This document shows, piece by piece, positions 1-8,864 of a stretch of 64,000 nucleotides of DNA. The notes under the pieces are model-generated. The model saw only the letters and a program-made list of their open reading frames with translations. It did not search any database and was not told where the DNA came from. Position 1 is the stretch's first letter; each line of letters opens with the position of its first letter. Origin of the DNA: Rhodospirillales bacterium (GTDB taxonomy: Bacteria; Pseudomonadota; Alphaproteobacteria; TMED109); the NCBI GenBank assembly GCA_028824295.1, contig JAPPED010000001.1, positions 62,001 through 126,000 of the forward strand, given 5' to 3'. Both the position numbers and the translations under genes were made by a program.

Positions 1-130
1 TGATGTACGGCAAGAGGGTGTTCGCTACCTCGTAAACCGCTTGATGAAATTCGCGCTCGCCGGGATTACGGACGACGAGGCCGTCCATGAATTTCTGCAG
101 TTGAGCCGGCTGGCATCTGCCAGGCATCAT
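1..130 (-). CDS. gdhA: NADP-specific glutamate dehydrogenase, N-terminal fragment (runs off the window)
   Basis: Only the first 43 residues are inside the window. They read MMPGRCQ, then a helix with LQKFMDGLVVRNPGEREF and EVANTLLPYI, which matches the N-terminal helix of hexameric NADP-dependent glutamate dehydrogenases (E. coli GdhA has FLNHVQKRDPNQTEF in the same place). The family makes glutamate from 2-oxoglutarate and ammonia in the cytoplasm. The start is the double ATG at 125-130, preceded by GGAAAG at good ribosome-binding distance. The gene begins 21 bases after the stop of the TRAP binding-protein gene on the same strand, so cotranscription is likely. The catalytic part is outside the window, so the call rests on the N-terminus only. 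Confidence 0.75.
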   Translation of the reverse strand, partial: MMPGRCQPAQLQKFMDGLVVRNPGEREFHQAVYEVANTLLPYI

Positions 131-151
131 TGCTTTCCATACACGCTCGGT

Positions 152-1234
152 TCAGCCCGCTCGCGCATTCAGGAATCCAAGTTCAGCCATCCCGGCGATC
201 CCGATCGAACGCCGCCGGAAATCCGACCAGTTGTCGTAGATGCGCTGATTGATCTCATCGTCGGCGGCAGTTTCCGCCACGACCTCGTCACTCACCTCGA
301 ACCACCGAGCCAGGATGTCGGCAGGCAGATGCTCAATTGTGGCTCCGTAGTCCTGGATCAGGCGTTCGAGGGCAAGCGCGTTGTTGGAGGTGAATTCAGC
401 GAGCATCTGGGTGGTTTCTGCCTCGGCAGCCACTTGCACGAGAGACTGAAGGCGCTTGGGAAGTTCTTCAAAGGCTTCCTTGTTGACCATCAGGGAGAGC
501 GTGGTGCCGGGTTCGTGTACGCCAGGTCCGTAGCAGTAAGGCGCCACCTTGTAGAATCCGTGCGCAAGGTCCATCCAGGGGCCACCCCATTCCGCGGCAT
601 CGATCACTCCGGATTGCAGGGACGGCATGACCTCGCCCCCGGGAAGATTGATCGTTGTAGCTCCGAGCCGTGCAAGCACCTCTGATTGCAGCCCTGCCAT
701 CCGCACGCGAAGACCTTGCAGGTCCGCCAAGCTCTCCAGGCGCTTTCGAAACCAGCCGATCATCTGCATGCCGGCATTGCCCGCGACAAACGCCTTCAGG
801 CCGTAGCGACTGTAGAGTTCGTCCCACAACTCCTGGCCGCCGCCATAACGGATCCACGCGATCTGCTCAAGCGGTGCCAAGCCGCCCGGAACGGAGCCGA
901 AGAAAGCAGTGCTGCGGTTCTTGGAGATCCAGTAGTAGGGCGAGTCATGGCCCATCTCGGCCTTACCCTCACGGACAGCGTCAAACACTTCGAACGCCGG
1001 CACGAATTCTCCGGCCGCGAAGAGCTTGATCGTAAGCTCGCCATCCGAAAGCTCGGTAATGCGATCAGCGATGCGCTGGGCGCCGGTGCCGATGCCTGGG
1101 AAATTCTTTTGCCAACATGTGACCATCTTCCAACGGCGTTCACTGCGCGCGTAGGCAGGAGCGCCGATGGTGGTCGCCGCAGCGGTCGCGCCACCAGCAA
1201 GAAACGTCCGTCGGTCGAGAGGTAGATTTGACAT
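152..1234 (-). CDS. TRAP transporter substrate-binding protein, 2-oxo acid (TakP)-like
   Basis: Periplasmic solute receptor of 360 residues. It would capture a carboxylate for a DctQM membrane pair, and neither permease gene is in the window. The start ATG at 1234 gives a twin-arginine leader (DRRTFLAGG, residues 7-15, then an Ala-rich core and PAYARS cleavage region). An upstream start at 1282 only adds a non-leader extension. Family blocks are clear: TCWQKNFPGIGTGAQRI, then AGNAGMQMIGWFRK, then IDAAEWGGPWMD. The last two resemble TakP, the 2-oxo acid receptor of Rhodobacter. Its close linkage to gdhA fits a 2-oxo acid ligand, but the ligand is inferred. A mannitol/chloroaromatic-type receptor is the main alternative. 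Confidence 0.88.
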   Translation of the reverse strand: MSNLPLDRRTFLAGGATAAATTIGAPAYARSERRWKMVTCWQKNFPGIGTGAQRIADRITELSDGELTIKLFAAGEFVPAFEVFDAVREGKAEMGHDSPYYWISKNRSTAFFGSVPGGLAPLEQIAWIRYGGGQELWDELYSRYGLKAFVAGNAGMQMIGWFRKRLESLADLQGLRVRMAGLQSEVLARLGATTINLPGGEVMPSLQSGVIDAAEWGGPWMDLAHGFYKVAPYCYGPGVHEPGTTLSLMVNKEAFEELPKRLQSLVQVAAEAETTQMLAEFTSNNALALERLIQDYGATIEHLPADILARWFEVSDEVVAETAADDEINQRIYDNWSDFRRRSIGIAGMAELGFLNARAG

Positions 1235-1733
1235 AGATGGCCCCCAGCGAAGGCAAGCGCGAAAGCACCCGCTGCGAAGCATAGCCAGTGCAGAAAACTT
1301 CGTGCTGCGGGGATAGGGCCGGGGAGCACGTCACACGTCGGCTGCCCCGTGCAGGAGAAGCCGGGGGCGGCAGGCTCCGCCTGGGTACGCTCGTTCAAGG
1401 GCCTTGTTGGAATTGCGAACCGTGCAGCATCGCATTCCGAAGAAACGCGCGGTTCCACAAACTTAGAACAAGGCAGACAGGACCGAAGTGAGAGCAGACA
1501 CAGACACGGAGACGGGGATCAACGGCTTCCGGACGGTCGATGAACAGTGTCCGTAGGACATGCTCGAGGGAACCGCCTCAGGATGGCGGGCCGGCCCAAC
1601 CCCCCATGCTGCCGGATCTCTGCCCGTACCTCGGCATTCCGCGAGGTGAACACGGCGCCCGTGGTGGCTGCTTGGAAGGCCAGGAGCAGCGGCGTAGTGA
1701 GTGATCGAGGATCGGTCGCCTTCGGCGACACAG
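1235..1733. other. Intergenic region, no gene recognised
   Basis: About 500 bases lie between the acyl-CoA carboxylase stop and the TRAP binding-protein start. Short open frames exist on both strands (for example 1519-1740 on the minus strand, which overlaps the carboxylase stop), but none shows a recognisable family, a leader or a convincing ribosome-binding site. The promoter of the TRAP gene should lie here. Confidence 0.5.
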
Positions 1734-4700
1734 TCACCACGTGTCAATGCAAGGGCGTTTCTTGCCGGTACGGGGTGGGGGAGGAGGGCAGGCTCTAAGT
1801 CCCTCGACGATCCAACGGCGGGTATCCGCCGGATCGATCACGTCATCGATCTCAAACAGTGATGCCGTATTGATTGCCTTGCCTTGCTCGTACATCCCGG
1901 CAACACGTTCTTCGTAGCGTGCCTTGCGTTCCTCGGGGTCTTCGATCGCGGCGAGCTCATCTCGATATCCCAGCTTGACGGCGCCCTCGAGTCCCATCCC
2001 GCCGAATTCTCCGGTCGGCCAGGAGATGGCGAAGAACGGGGCGTGAAAGCTTCCGGCAGCCATGGCCTGCGCGCCCAGTCCGTAGGACTTTCGCAAGACG
2101 ATCGTGAACATGGGCACGGTGACGCTGGAGCCAATCACATACAAGCGGCAGCAATGCCTGACCAGCGCAGTTTTCTCGGCCTCGGGACCGACCATGTTGC
2201 CAGGGGTGTCGCAGAGACAAAGGATCGGAATGTCGAACGCGTCGCACAACTGCATGAAGCGGGCCGCCTTGTCGGCGCCATCGCTGTCAACGGCTCCGGC
2301 GAGATGCAGCGGGTTATTCGCGACCAGCCCGATGGGGCGGCCTTCAATTCGCACCAGCGCGGTTACCATGCCTGCGCCAAAGCCCCGTCGCAGCTCGAGC
2401 ACCGACCCTTCGTCGGCCAGGAGCTCTATCACCTTTCGCACGTCGTAGGTACGGAGGCGGTTCTCGGGAACGACATGGCGAAGCTGGCGCTGGTCGGCTG
2501 CCGACCAGTCCGTGATGGATCCCTGAAAGTACGACAGGTACTGCTTTGCGACCTGCACGGCTTCCGCTTCGTCTTCGACCTGGATGTCAACCACCCCGTT
2601 GGGGACCTGCACCTCCAGCGGTCCAACCTCCTCGGGCTTGAAGATGCCAAGGCCGCCACCTTCGATCATGGCAGGGCCGCCCATGCCGATATTGGTGTTG
2701 CGGGTGGCGATGACGACATCGCAGCAGCCCAGCACAACCGCATTCCCGGCGAAGCAGCGTCCAGACGCAATGCCGACGAGCGGCACGAGGCCGCTCAAGC
2801 GCCCGAAGAGATGAAAGGCCGGGATGTGCAGGTCGGCGGCAAACACGATGTCCGTATCGCCCGGTCGGCCACCACCGCCTTCTGTGAAGAACACCATGGG
2901 CAGGCGCCAGTTCTCGGCGAGGGCAAACATCCGGTCTTTCTTGTGATGATTGAACTTGCCCTGCGTGCCCGCCAGCACCGTGTAGTCGTAAGCCATGACC
3001 ATGCAACGCGAGTGGGCGTCGTCGAACATTTCGCCGTTCACCCGGCCCATCCCTGCGATCAGGCCATCTGCGGGCGTCCGGTCGATCAGCTCTTCCATCG
3101 GATACCGCTGACGCCTGGCTGCGATCACCAGCGATCCATATTCAATGAAGGAGCCGGCGTCGATCAGGTCATCGATGTTCTCGCGGGCAGTTCGCTGGCC
3201 GGTGCGACGCCGGCGCGCCACGGCCTTGGGACGCCGTTCATCCTGGGTTCGGGCTTGGCGATCAAGAACTTCCGCAAGATCGGGGCGGATGTACTCAAGG
3301 TCGAGCGATGACGTTTCGTCCGCGCCCGATGCTTCCAGCGTGGCGGCATCTATCACGGCGACCGGGCTACCTTCGGCCACCGTGTCATCCAGGGAAACCA
3401 GAATTCGGGATACGTAGCCTGCGTGCCCGGAGGCGACCACGTGCTGCATCTTCATGGCTTCCATGACCAGCAGTTCGCCCCCCTCCGGAACAGCATCTCC
3501 TTCGGACACCAGGATTTCGACCACGGTTCCCTGGATCGGAGCTCGTACGGCGCCAGGTTCAAGCGTTGCCGTGACGGCAGACGGGGAAACCGTCTGCACC
3601 GCATTCTTCCCGTGATCCAGGACGGCAAGCGGATCAGCTGGGTCGATCTGGGCACCGACGATAACGGCGCCGCCAGCGGTTTCTTGCTCTGCACCGTCCG
3701 CCGGAAGTGCCAGCTGGTCCAATAAACCTTCCACGAGTTCTGTGTGCAGGAGCCCGGACTCGACCTCGGGTCGCACCAAGAGTCTTTGCAGGAACCGAAG
3801 GTTGGTAGCCAAACCGGAAATCCGAAACTCGCCCAGCGCCCGGACAAGCTTCCTGGTGGCAGCCTGATATGAGGTGCCGCGCACGACCACCTTGGCCAAC
3901 AGCGAATCAAAACTCGGATGGGGAGAGAATCCGGTGCCCCCGTGCGTGTCCACCCGGATGCCCGGTCCAGTCGGCGGCTGAAACAAATGAGCAGTTCCTG
4001 CGGCCGGTCGCACCTGGCCGTCCGGTCGCAGAATTTCCGCGTTGACACGGGCCTGAATCGCGCAGCCCTGCGGGCGACGACCGTTGACCGCTTCCGACAG
4101 CGGCGTTCCTGCCGCTAGATCGAACTGCAGCCCGACAAGATCGATTCCGAAGACTTCTTCTGTAACCGTGTGCTCGACCTGAAGCCTGGGATTGGTCTCG
4201 ATAAAGTGAAACTCGCCGGATTCTTCCAGTAGGAATTCGAATGTGCCGAGGTTCGCGAACTGGGCGGCCTTGGCCATCGACACGGCGCATTCGACGATCT
4301 GATCGCGCAGCTCATCAGGCAGGTTGGGTGCCGGTGCAATCTCGAGCAATTTCTGCCGCCGGCGCTGCAGGCTGCATTCGCGCTCGCCGAAAGCCACGAC
4401 CGCGCCGCTGCCATCGCCGGCAATCTGGACTTCGATATGGCGCGGCTGCGGAACCAAGCGTTCCACGTACAGCGCCTTGTTGGCGAACGCCCGCTCCGCT
4501 TCTTCCTCGCATCGCGACCACTCCCGGTCGAGCTCATCAAGGCTGCGCACCGCCCGCATCCCCCGGCCGCCACCGCCGCCGGCCGCCTTGATCATGACTG
4601 CTTCGCCGTCCATCAGGGCGCCCAAGAACTCGCGAGCATCTTCGAGCCCGGTGCCCGCCGCCGTGCCTGGGAGTACAGGGACCCCGCATTGACGGGCAAA

Positions 4701-5057
4701 TTCGCGAGCCCGGCTCTTGTCGCCAAAGAGCTCAAGCGTGTCCGGAGCAGGGCCTACGAACGTCTGCCCGTTTGCGGCTGCGGCGCTCGCAAACGTTGCG
4801 TTCTCGCTAAGGAAGCCGTAGCCGGGATGGATGGCATCGCAATCGGCCGAGTTGGCCGCCTCAAGGACCTGCTCGTGGTTGAGGTAGGCGGCCACGCCTC
4901 GGCCGGGGAGTGGTTGACGGAGCCAGTTATCGCTGCCCGCAGGAAAGGGCGAGTCATCCTCTGGATGGACCAGGACCGGTACAAGGCCTTTCTCGCAGGC
5001 CGCCCGCGCAATCCGGACGGCAATCTCGCCGCGGTTGGCAATTAGTACGCGCTTCAA
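1734..5057 (-). CDS. Single-chain biotin-dependent acyl-CoA carboxylase (BC-BCCP-CT fusion)
   Basis: A 1107-residue cytoplasmic enzyme that carries all parts of a biotin carboxylase in one chain. It should carboxylate an acyl-CoA using ATP and bicarbonate. The N-terminal biotin carboxylase domain (about 1-450) opens with VLIANRGEIAVRIARA and has the Gly-rich ATP-grasp loop AGGGGGGRGMRAV near residue 160. The biotin site is EAMKMQHV (Lys near residue 534). The rest is a carboxyltransferase (GGGGRPGDTD, CFAGNAVVLGCCDV, and LCDTPGNMVGPE). The start is a TTG at 5057 behind GGGAGACAG, chosen because homology begins directly there; the frame runs open to 5159. Order and length match the single-chain long-chain acyl-CoA carboxylases (LCC) better than two-subunit propionyl-CoA enzymes. 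Substrate is not determinable from sequence. Confidence 0.9.
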   Translation of the reverse strand: MKRVLIANRGEIAVRIARAACEKGLVPVLVHPEDDSPFPAGSDNWLRQPLPGRGVAAYLNHEQVLEAANSADCDAIHPGYGFLSENATFASAAAANGQTFVGPAPDTLELFGDKSRAREFARQCGVPVLPGTAAGTGLEDAREFLGALMDGEAVMIKAAGGGGGRGMRAVRSLDELDREWSRCEEEAERAFANKALYVERLVPQPRHIEVQIAGDGSGAVVAFGERECSLQRRRQKLLEIAPAPNLPDELRDQIVECAVSMAKAAQFANLGTFEFLLEESGEFHFIETNPRLQVEHTVTEEVFGIDLVGLQFDLAAGTPLSEAVNGRRPQGCAIQARVNAEILRPDGQVRPAAGTAHLFQPPTGPGIRVDTHGGTGFSPHPSFDSLLAKVVVRGTSYQAATRKLVRALGEFRISGLATNLRFLQRLLVRPEVESGLLHTELVEGLLDQLALPADGAEQETAGGAVIVGAQIDPADPLAVLDHGKNAVQTVSPSAVTATLEPGAVRAPIQGTVVEILVSEGDAVPEGGELLVMEAMKMQHVVASGHAGYVSRILVSLDDTVAEGSPVAVIDAATLEASGADETSSLDLEYIRPDLAEVLDRQARTQDERRPKAVARRRRTGQRTARENIDDLIDAGSFIEYGSLVIAARRQRYPMEELIDRTPADGLIAGMGRVNGEMFDDAHSRCMVMAYDYTVLAGTQGKFNHHKKDRMFALAENWRLPMVFFTEGGGGRPGDTDIVFAADLHIPAFHLFGRLSGLVPLVGIASGRCFAGNAVVLGCCDVVIATRNTNIGMGGPAMIEGGGLGIFKPEEVGPLEVQVPNGVVDIQVEDEAEAVQVAKQYLSYFQGSITDWSAADQRQLRHVVPENRLRTYDVRKVIELLADEGSVLELRRGFGAGMVTALVRIEGRPIGLVANNPLHLAGAVDSDGADKAARFMQLCDAFDIPILCLCDTPGNMVGPEAEKTALVRHCCRLYVIGSSVTVPMFTIVLRKSYGLGAQAMAAGSFHAPFFAISWPTGEFGGMGLEGAVKLGYRDELAAIEDPEERKARYEERVAGMYEQGKAINTASLFEIDDVIDPADTRRWIVEGLRACPPPPPRTGKKRPCIDTW

Positions 5058-5336
5058 AGCTGTCTCCCGAACGTCAACACTGGTTGTCGGAGATGCGCGG
5101 GACACGGTACGGTAAGGTGACCCGGGCCCGCAGCGGTACCGCCGCCGGTACCACCCCAAAGGGATCAGCCGCTACAGTACTTGAGCCTCCGTTCAATTGT
5201 GACTGTGGATCCCGCAAGTTGCAGTCGGGCCTTACGCTAGGGGCGCTGCAACGCTACAACGACGCCCGGAAGGACCTGCGCAGGTCAATCTGCCCCCACC
5301 TGTTGCTGCCAGCCTGCTGCTGACGAAAGGATTGCC

Positions 5337-6329
5337 ATGCCGCTTCCATCCTATCTGGAGGGACGTCTCTCGCTGCCGTTGATCGGGGCACCTCTGTTCA
5401 TCGTTTCCAATCCCGATCTCGTCATCGAACAGTGCAAGGCGGGAATCATGGGCGCATTTCCCGCGCTCAATGCGCGGCCGCCGGAGATGCTCGATCAGTG
5501 GATCGGCCGCATCAAGTCGGAGCTCGACGCCCATGCCAAGGCTCATCCTGGAGCGATCGTGGCGCCGTTTGCGGTCAATCAGATCGTGCATCGTTCCAAC
5601 GAGCGGCTGGAGCACGATGTCGACGTTTGCGTCAAGCACGAAGTCCCGTTCATCATTTCCAGCTTGCAGGCCCCGACCGCCATCGAGCGGCAAATCCATT
5701 CATACGGCGGGCGAATTTATCACGACGTCACAACCATTCGGCACGCGAAGAAGGCTCTGGACGAAGGCGCGGACGGGCTGATCCTGGTCTGTGCCGGGGC
5801 AGGCGGCCACGCCGGGACAATGAGTCCGTTCGCCCTGGTCGCTGAAGTCCGCCAATTTTTCGATGGCCCGATCATTCTTTCCGGAGCCATGGCCACGGGG
5901 GGCCAGATTCTGGCCGCGCAGGCGATGGGAGCGGATCTCGCGTACTTCGGGACGCGGTTCATCGCATCGAAGGAAGCCAACGCCTCGGATCGCTACAAAC
6001 AGATGGTGGTGGAGAGCCAGGCCGCAGACATTGTCTACACGAGCCTGTTTTCGGGAGTGAAGGGCAACTACCTGGCTCACAGCATCGCCGAGGCAGGTCT
6101 GGATCCGGCCAATCTGCCGGAGGCCGACAAGTCCAAGATGGATTTCCGATCACGCGGGAGCGTCGAACGGCGCACTTGGCGCGACATATGGAGTGCCGGG
6201 CAGAGCTCGGGGATGATTACGGACGTACCGTCGACCACGGAAATCGTCGAACGGCTTCGCCGCGAATACGAATCGGCCAAACAGGGCCTGTGGGCACAGA
6301 GCGAACCGTTCCTGGCATCTGCCGCATGA
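5337..6329 (+). CDS. Nitronate monooxygenase family flavoprotein (2-nitropropane dioxygenase-like)
   Basis: A 330-residue TIM-barrel FMN enzyme. The family oxidises alkyl nitronates, although many members have other or unknown substrates. The N-terminus PLIGAPLFIVSNPDLV is the usual first strand. CAGAGGHAG (about residues 154-162) carries the His expected in the active site of this family. ILSGAMATGGQILAAQAMGADLAYFGTRF is the phosphate-binding strand region (split here: SGAMATGGQILAA and MGADLAYFGTRF). The start ATG follows GAAAGGA at a good distance. It lies between the divergent carboxylase and the Liv transporter genes. Such enzymes often sit in CoA-ester catabolic clusters, so a role with the carboxylase or box genes is possible but unproven. 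Confidence 0.85.
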   Translation: MPLPSYLEGRLSLPLIGAPLFIVSNPDLVIEQCKAGIMGAFPALNARPPEMLDQWIGRIKSELDAHAKAHPGAIVAPFAVNQIVHRSNERLEHDVDVCVKHEVPFIISSLQAPTAIERQIHSYGGRIYHDVTTIRHAKKALDEGADGLILVCAGAGGHAGTMSPFALVAEVRQFFDGPIILSGAMATGGQILAAQAMGADLAYFGTRFIASKEANASDRYKQMVVESQAADIVYTSLFSGVKGNYLAHSIAEAGLDPANLPEADKSKMDFRSRGSVERRTWRDIWSAGQSSGMITDVPSTTEIVERLRREYESAKQGLWAQSEPFLASAA

Positions 6330-6662
6330 CCTCCCCGGGACCGGCTCCATGTGCGGAACCGGCAAGACTGATCGACGAGCCGTGCTGATCCTCCAGGGTG
6401 TCTTCGCACAGCTCGCGGTGATGAGCGACAAACACGTTGTCGAACTTTGTGGAGGACAGTCGAGTCTGCTGCGCGATCCCGCGTCAAACCGCATTCTGAA
6501 CCGTGCGGACGCGACGCATCTTTCCTTGAACCGAGCGGCGGTTATGGTCCCCGCCTGACGAACCGTTGCAACTGCGTGGTGTGTCCGCCCAAGGCACTGC
6601 CCCCTGATCGCTGGCGGGAGGGGCGGGCCCCGACCAGCCAACTTTGTCATTGGGAGTCGAAC
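6330..6662. other. Intergenic region upstream of the Liv-type transporter
   Basis: About 330 bases between the nitronate monooxygenase stop and the binding-protein ATG. Open frames here on either strand have no family resemblance. It presumably holds the promoter of the five-gene transporter operon. No operator-like repeat was clear to me. Confidence 0.4.
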
Positions 6663-7841
6663 ATGCGCGAGCGAATCTTGGGAGTGGCGGCAATTGTTGC
6701 GTGTATGTCCACTCCTGCATCGGCTGACATCAAGATCGGGTTTGTCACCACGCTGACCACGCCGGCGGCTGTCATCGGGCGCGACATGCGCGACGCGGTG
6801 GAACTGGCACTTGAGCACATCGATCATCGGATGGGCCAGGAATCCGTCGAGGTCATCTACGGGGACGACGAGTTCAACGCCCAGAAAGGGAAGCAGGCAA
6901 CCGAACGCCTCGTTTTGCGGGACAATGTCGATCTGGTGACCGGCTATATCTGGTCCAACGTCCTCTTGGCCTCGGCACCGGTAGTCCTGAACGCCAATAA
7001 GTTTCTGATAAGTGCCAACGCGGGCCCCTCACCGATGGCCGGTCGACGGTGTCACCAGAACTTCTTCAATATTTCTTGGCAGAACGATCAAACGCCGATG
7101 GCGCTGGGCGAGCTGCTCAACCAGGAGGGCATCCAGACGCTGTATATCGTGGCGCCCAACTATGTTGCCGGCCAGAACATGGTGGCGGGTGTTGAGCGCA
7201 GCTTCACAGGCGAGGTTGTCGGAAAGGATATGACCGTCTGGCCTTCGCAACGGGATTGGTCGGCCGAGCTTTCAAAGATCAAGGCAGCTGGCCCCGAAGC
7301 GGTCTTCATGTTCTATCCCGGCCCGGCCGGTCCGGCGTTCGTTAAGCAGTATCAGCAGGCCGGGCTCATTGAAACGATACCCCTGTTCTCCGTATACACG
7401 TTCGATTCCATCAGCCTGCCATTGTTCCAGGACGCTGGAATTGATTCTGTGCTCGGGAGCAAGATGACGCAATTCTGGGCACCGGACATGGATAACGAGC
7501 AAAACAGGAAGTTCGTGGCCGCATTTCGTGACAAGTATGGGCGCTACCCGTCGTTCTACGCTGCTCAAAGCTATGATTCGATCTTCTTCATCAAGTCTGC
7601 AGTTGAGGCTGTGAACGGCAATATCCAGGATCTCGACGGCATGCGTGCAGCCCTGCGGAAGGCCGAGTTTCCGTCGGTGCGCGGCACGTTCCGAATGGGG
7701 ACCAACCACTTTCCAATCCAGAACTTTTATGAGCGTAGGGTGGTGCTGGACACCGAGGGCAACTGGACCACTTCCGTCGGCCCGGTTGTCCTCGAGAACC
7801 ACCAGGATCCGTATGCCGGCGAGTGTGCGATGGAAGGCTGA
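6663..7841 (+). CDS. ABC transporter periplasmic binding protein, LivK family (candidate aromatic acid receptor)
   Basis: A 392-residue receptor of the branched-chain amino acid/amide type. The start ATG at 6663 follows GGGAG and gives a signal peptide (MRERILGVAAIVACMS, cleavage after STPASA). The mature part begins DIKIGFVTTLTTPAAVIG, the standard first strand of the type I periplasmic fold, and contains the family's STFD-like late motif region near FPSVRGTFRMGTNHFP. It heads an operon with two permeases and two ATPases that converges on benzoate-CoA ligase and box genes. LivFGHMK-like systems are known next to benzoate degradation genes, so benzoate or a related aromatic acid is the likely ligand. 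That assignment is inference. Confidence 0.88.
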   Translation: MRERILGVAAIVACMSTPASADIKIGFVTTLTTPAAVIGRDMRDAVELALEHIDHRMGQESVEVIYGDDEFNAQKGKQATERLVLRDNVDLVTGYIWSNVLLASAPVVLNANKFLISANAGPSPMAGRRCHQNFFNISWQNDQTPMALGELLNQEGIQTLYIVAPNYVAGQNMVAGVERSFTGEVVGKDMTVWPSQRDWSAELSKIKAAGPEAVFMFYPGPAGPAFVKQYQQAGLIETIPLFSVYTFDSISLPLFQDAGIDSVLGSKMTQFWAPDMDNEQNRKFVAAFRDKYGRYPSFYAAQSYDSIFFIKSAVEAVNGNIQDLDGMRAALRKAEFPSVRGTFRMGTNHFPIQNFYERRVVLDTEGNWTTSVGPVVLENHQDPYAGECAMEG

Positions 7842-7928
7842 CTCGCTGTAGCCTCAGCCGACGGCTCGCCGCACATGGACTGATCGACACGGGGTGGTTC
7901 CCGGTCCCTGACGGGAGCGCCACAGGCA

Positions 7929-8864
7929 ATGGACTACGTCCTGCTAGTTGAACAGCTGCTGAACGGATTCCAGCTCGGAATCATCTTGTTCCTAATGGCT
8001 GCCGGACTCACACTGGTGTTCGGGATCATGGACCTGGTGAACCTGGCGCACGGGTCCTTGTTCATGATCGGGGCATTTGTCGGCGGGACGCTGGCGCTCG
8101 CAACCGATTCGTTTGTTCTAGGCGCCATCCTCATGGTGCCCGCCATGTTTGTCATCGGCATTCTGCTCGAAACGATTGCCCTTCGGACCCTCTATCACCG
8201 AAGTCATCTTGATCAGGTACTTGCAACCTTCGGGCTGATTTTGTTTTTCAATGAGGCCACGCGCCTGATCTGGGGACCGGAAGGGCTCGTGATCCCGCTG
8301 CCTGATTTCCTGGAAGGTACGGTGGCACTGGGAGCGGGAATCACCTATCCGCTGTATCGGGTTGTCATCATTGGCGTTGGACTGCTTGTGGCGCTTGGTC
8401 TCTACCTGCTGGTGGCCAAGACCCGGTTCGGGATGCTGGTTCGGGCGGGGGCCTCCAATCGCACAATGGCCGGGGCGCTCGGAGTGAACATTCCCGTACT
8501 GTTCACCCTCGTGTTCGGGATTGGGGCGGTCCTGGCCGGCCTGGCGGGCCTCATCATCACGCCAATCACCCAGGCAGCGATCGGGATGGGTGAGGACGTG
8601 TTGATCCTCGCCTTCGTCGTCATCGTGATCGGAGGGATCGGTTCGGTGCGTGGCGCGTTCGTTGCCGCCGTTCTCACCGGCGTGATCGACACGATGGGGC
8701 GGTCGTTCCTTGACTTGCTGCTGTTGCTCGTGCTGCCGGCCAACGCTGCCGAAGCGGCCGGCCCGGCGCTGGCATCGATGCTGATTTACATCCTTATGGC
8801 CGGCATCTTGTTCTTTCGGCCGCAAGGTTTGTTTCCCCCGCGCGGGGCGACGGCGATCCTGTGA
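7929..8864 (+). CDS. ABC transporter permease, LivH family
   Basis: A 311-residue integral membrane protein with about eight hydrophobic helices. It has the LivH signature near the start (FGIMDLVNLAHGSLFMIGAF) and the cytoplasmic EAA-like loop MLVRAGASNRTMAGALGVN, which contacts the ATPases. It forms the inner-membrane channel with the LivM-type protein encoded next. Its stop overlaps the following start (GTGA). Translation starts at ATG 7929, after a short stretch holding GGGAGCG and ACAGGC. Confidence 0.9.
   Translation: MDYVLLVEQLLNGFQLGIILFLMAAGLTLVFGIMDLVNLAHGSLFMIGAFVGGTLALATDSFVLGAILMVPAMFVIGILLETIALRTLYHRSHLDQVLATFGLILFFNEATRLIWGPEGLVIPLPDFLEGTVALGAGITYPLYRVVIIGVGLLVALGLYLLVAKTRFGMLVRAGASNRTMAGALGVNIPVLFTLVFGIGAVLAGLAGLIITPITQAAIGMGEDVLILAFVVIVIGGIGSVRGAFVAAVLTGVIDTMGRSFLDLLLLLVLPANAAEAAGPALASMLIYILMAGILFFRPQGLFPPRGATAIL

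Noticed and set aside
1519-1740. Short minus-strand frame overlapping the carboxylase stop
   Set aside because: Slightly protein-like in the middle but no family match, no ribosome-binding site and no conserved context that I can see.
1884-3311. 475-residue open frame on the plus strand
   Set aside because: It lies entirely antisense to the acyl-CoA carboxylase; its translation shows no family features and mirrors the GC codon pattern of the real gene.
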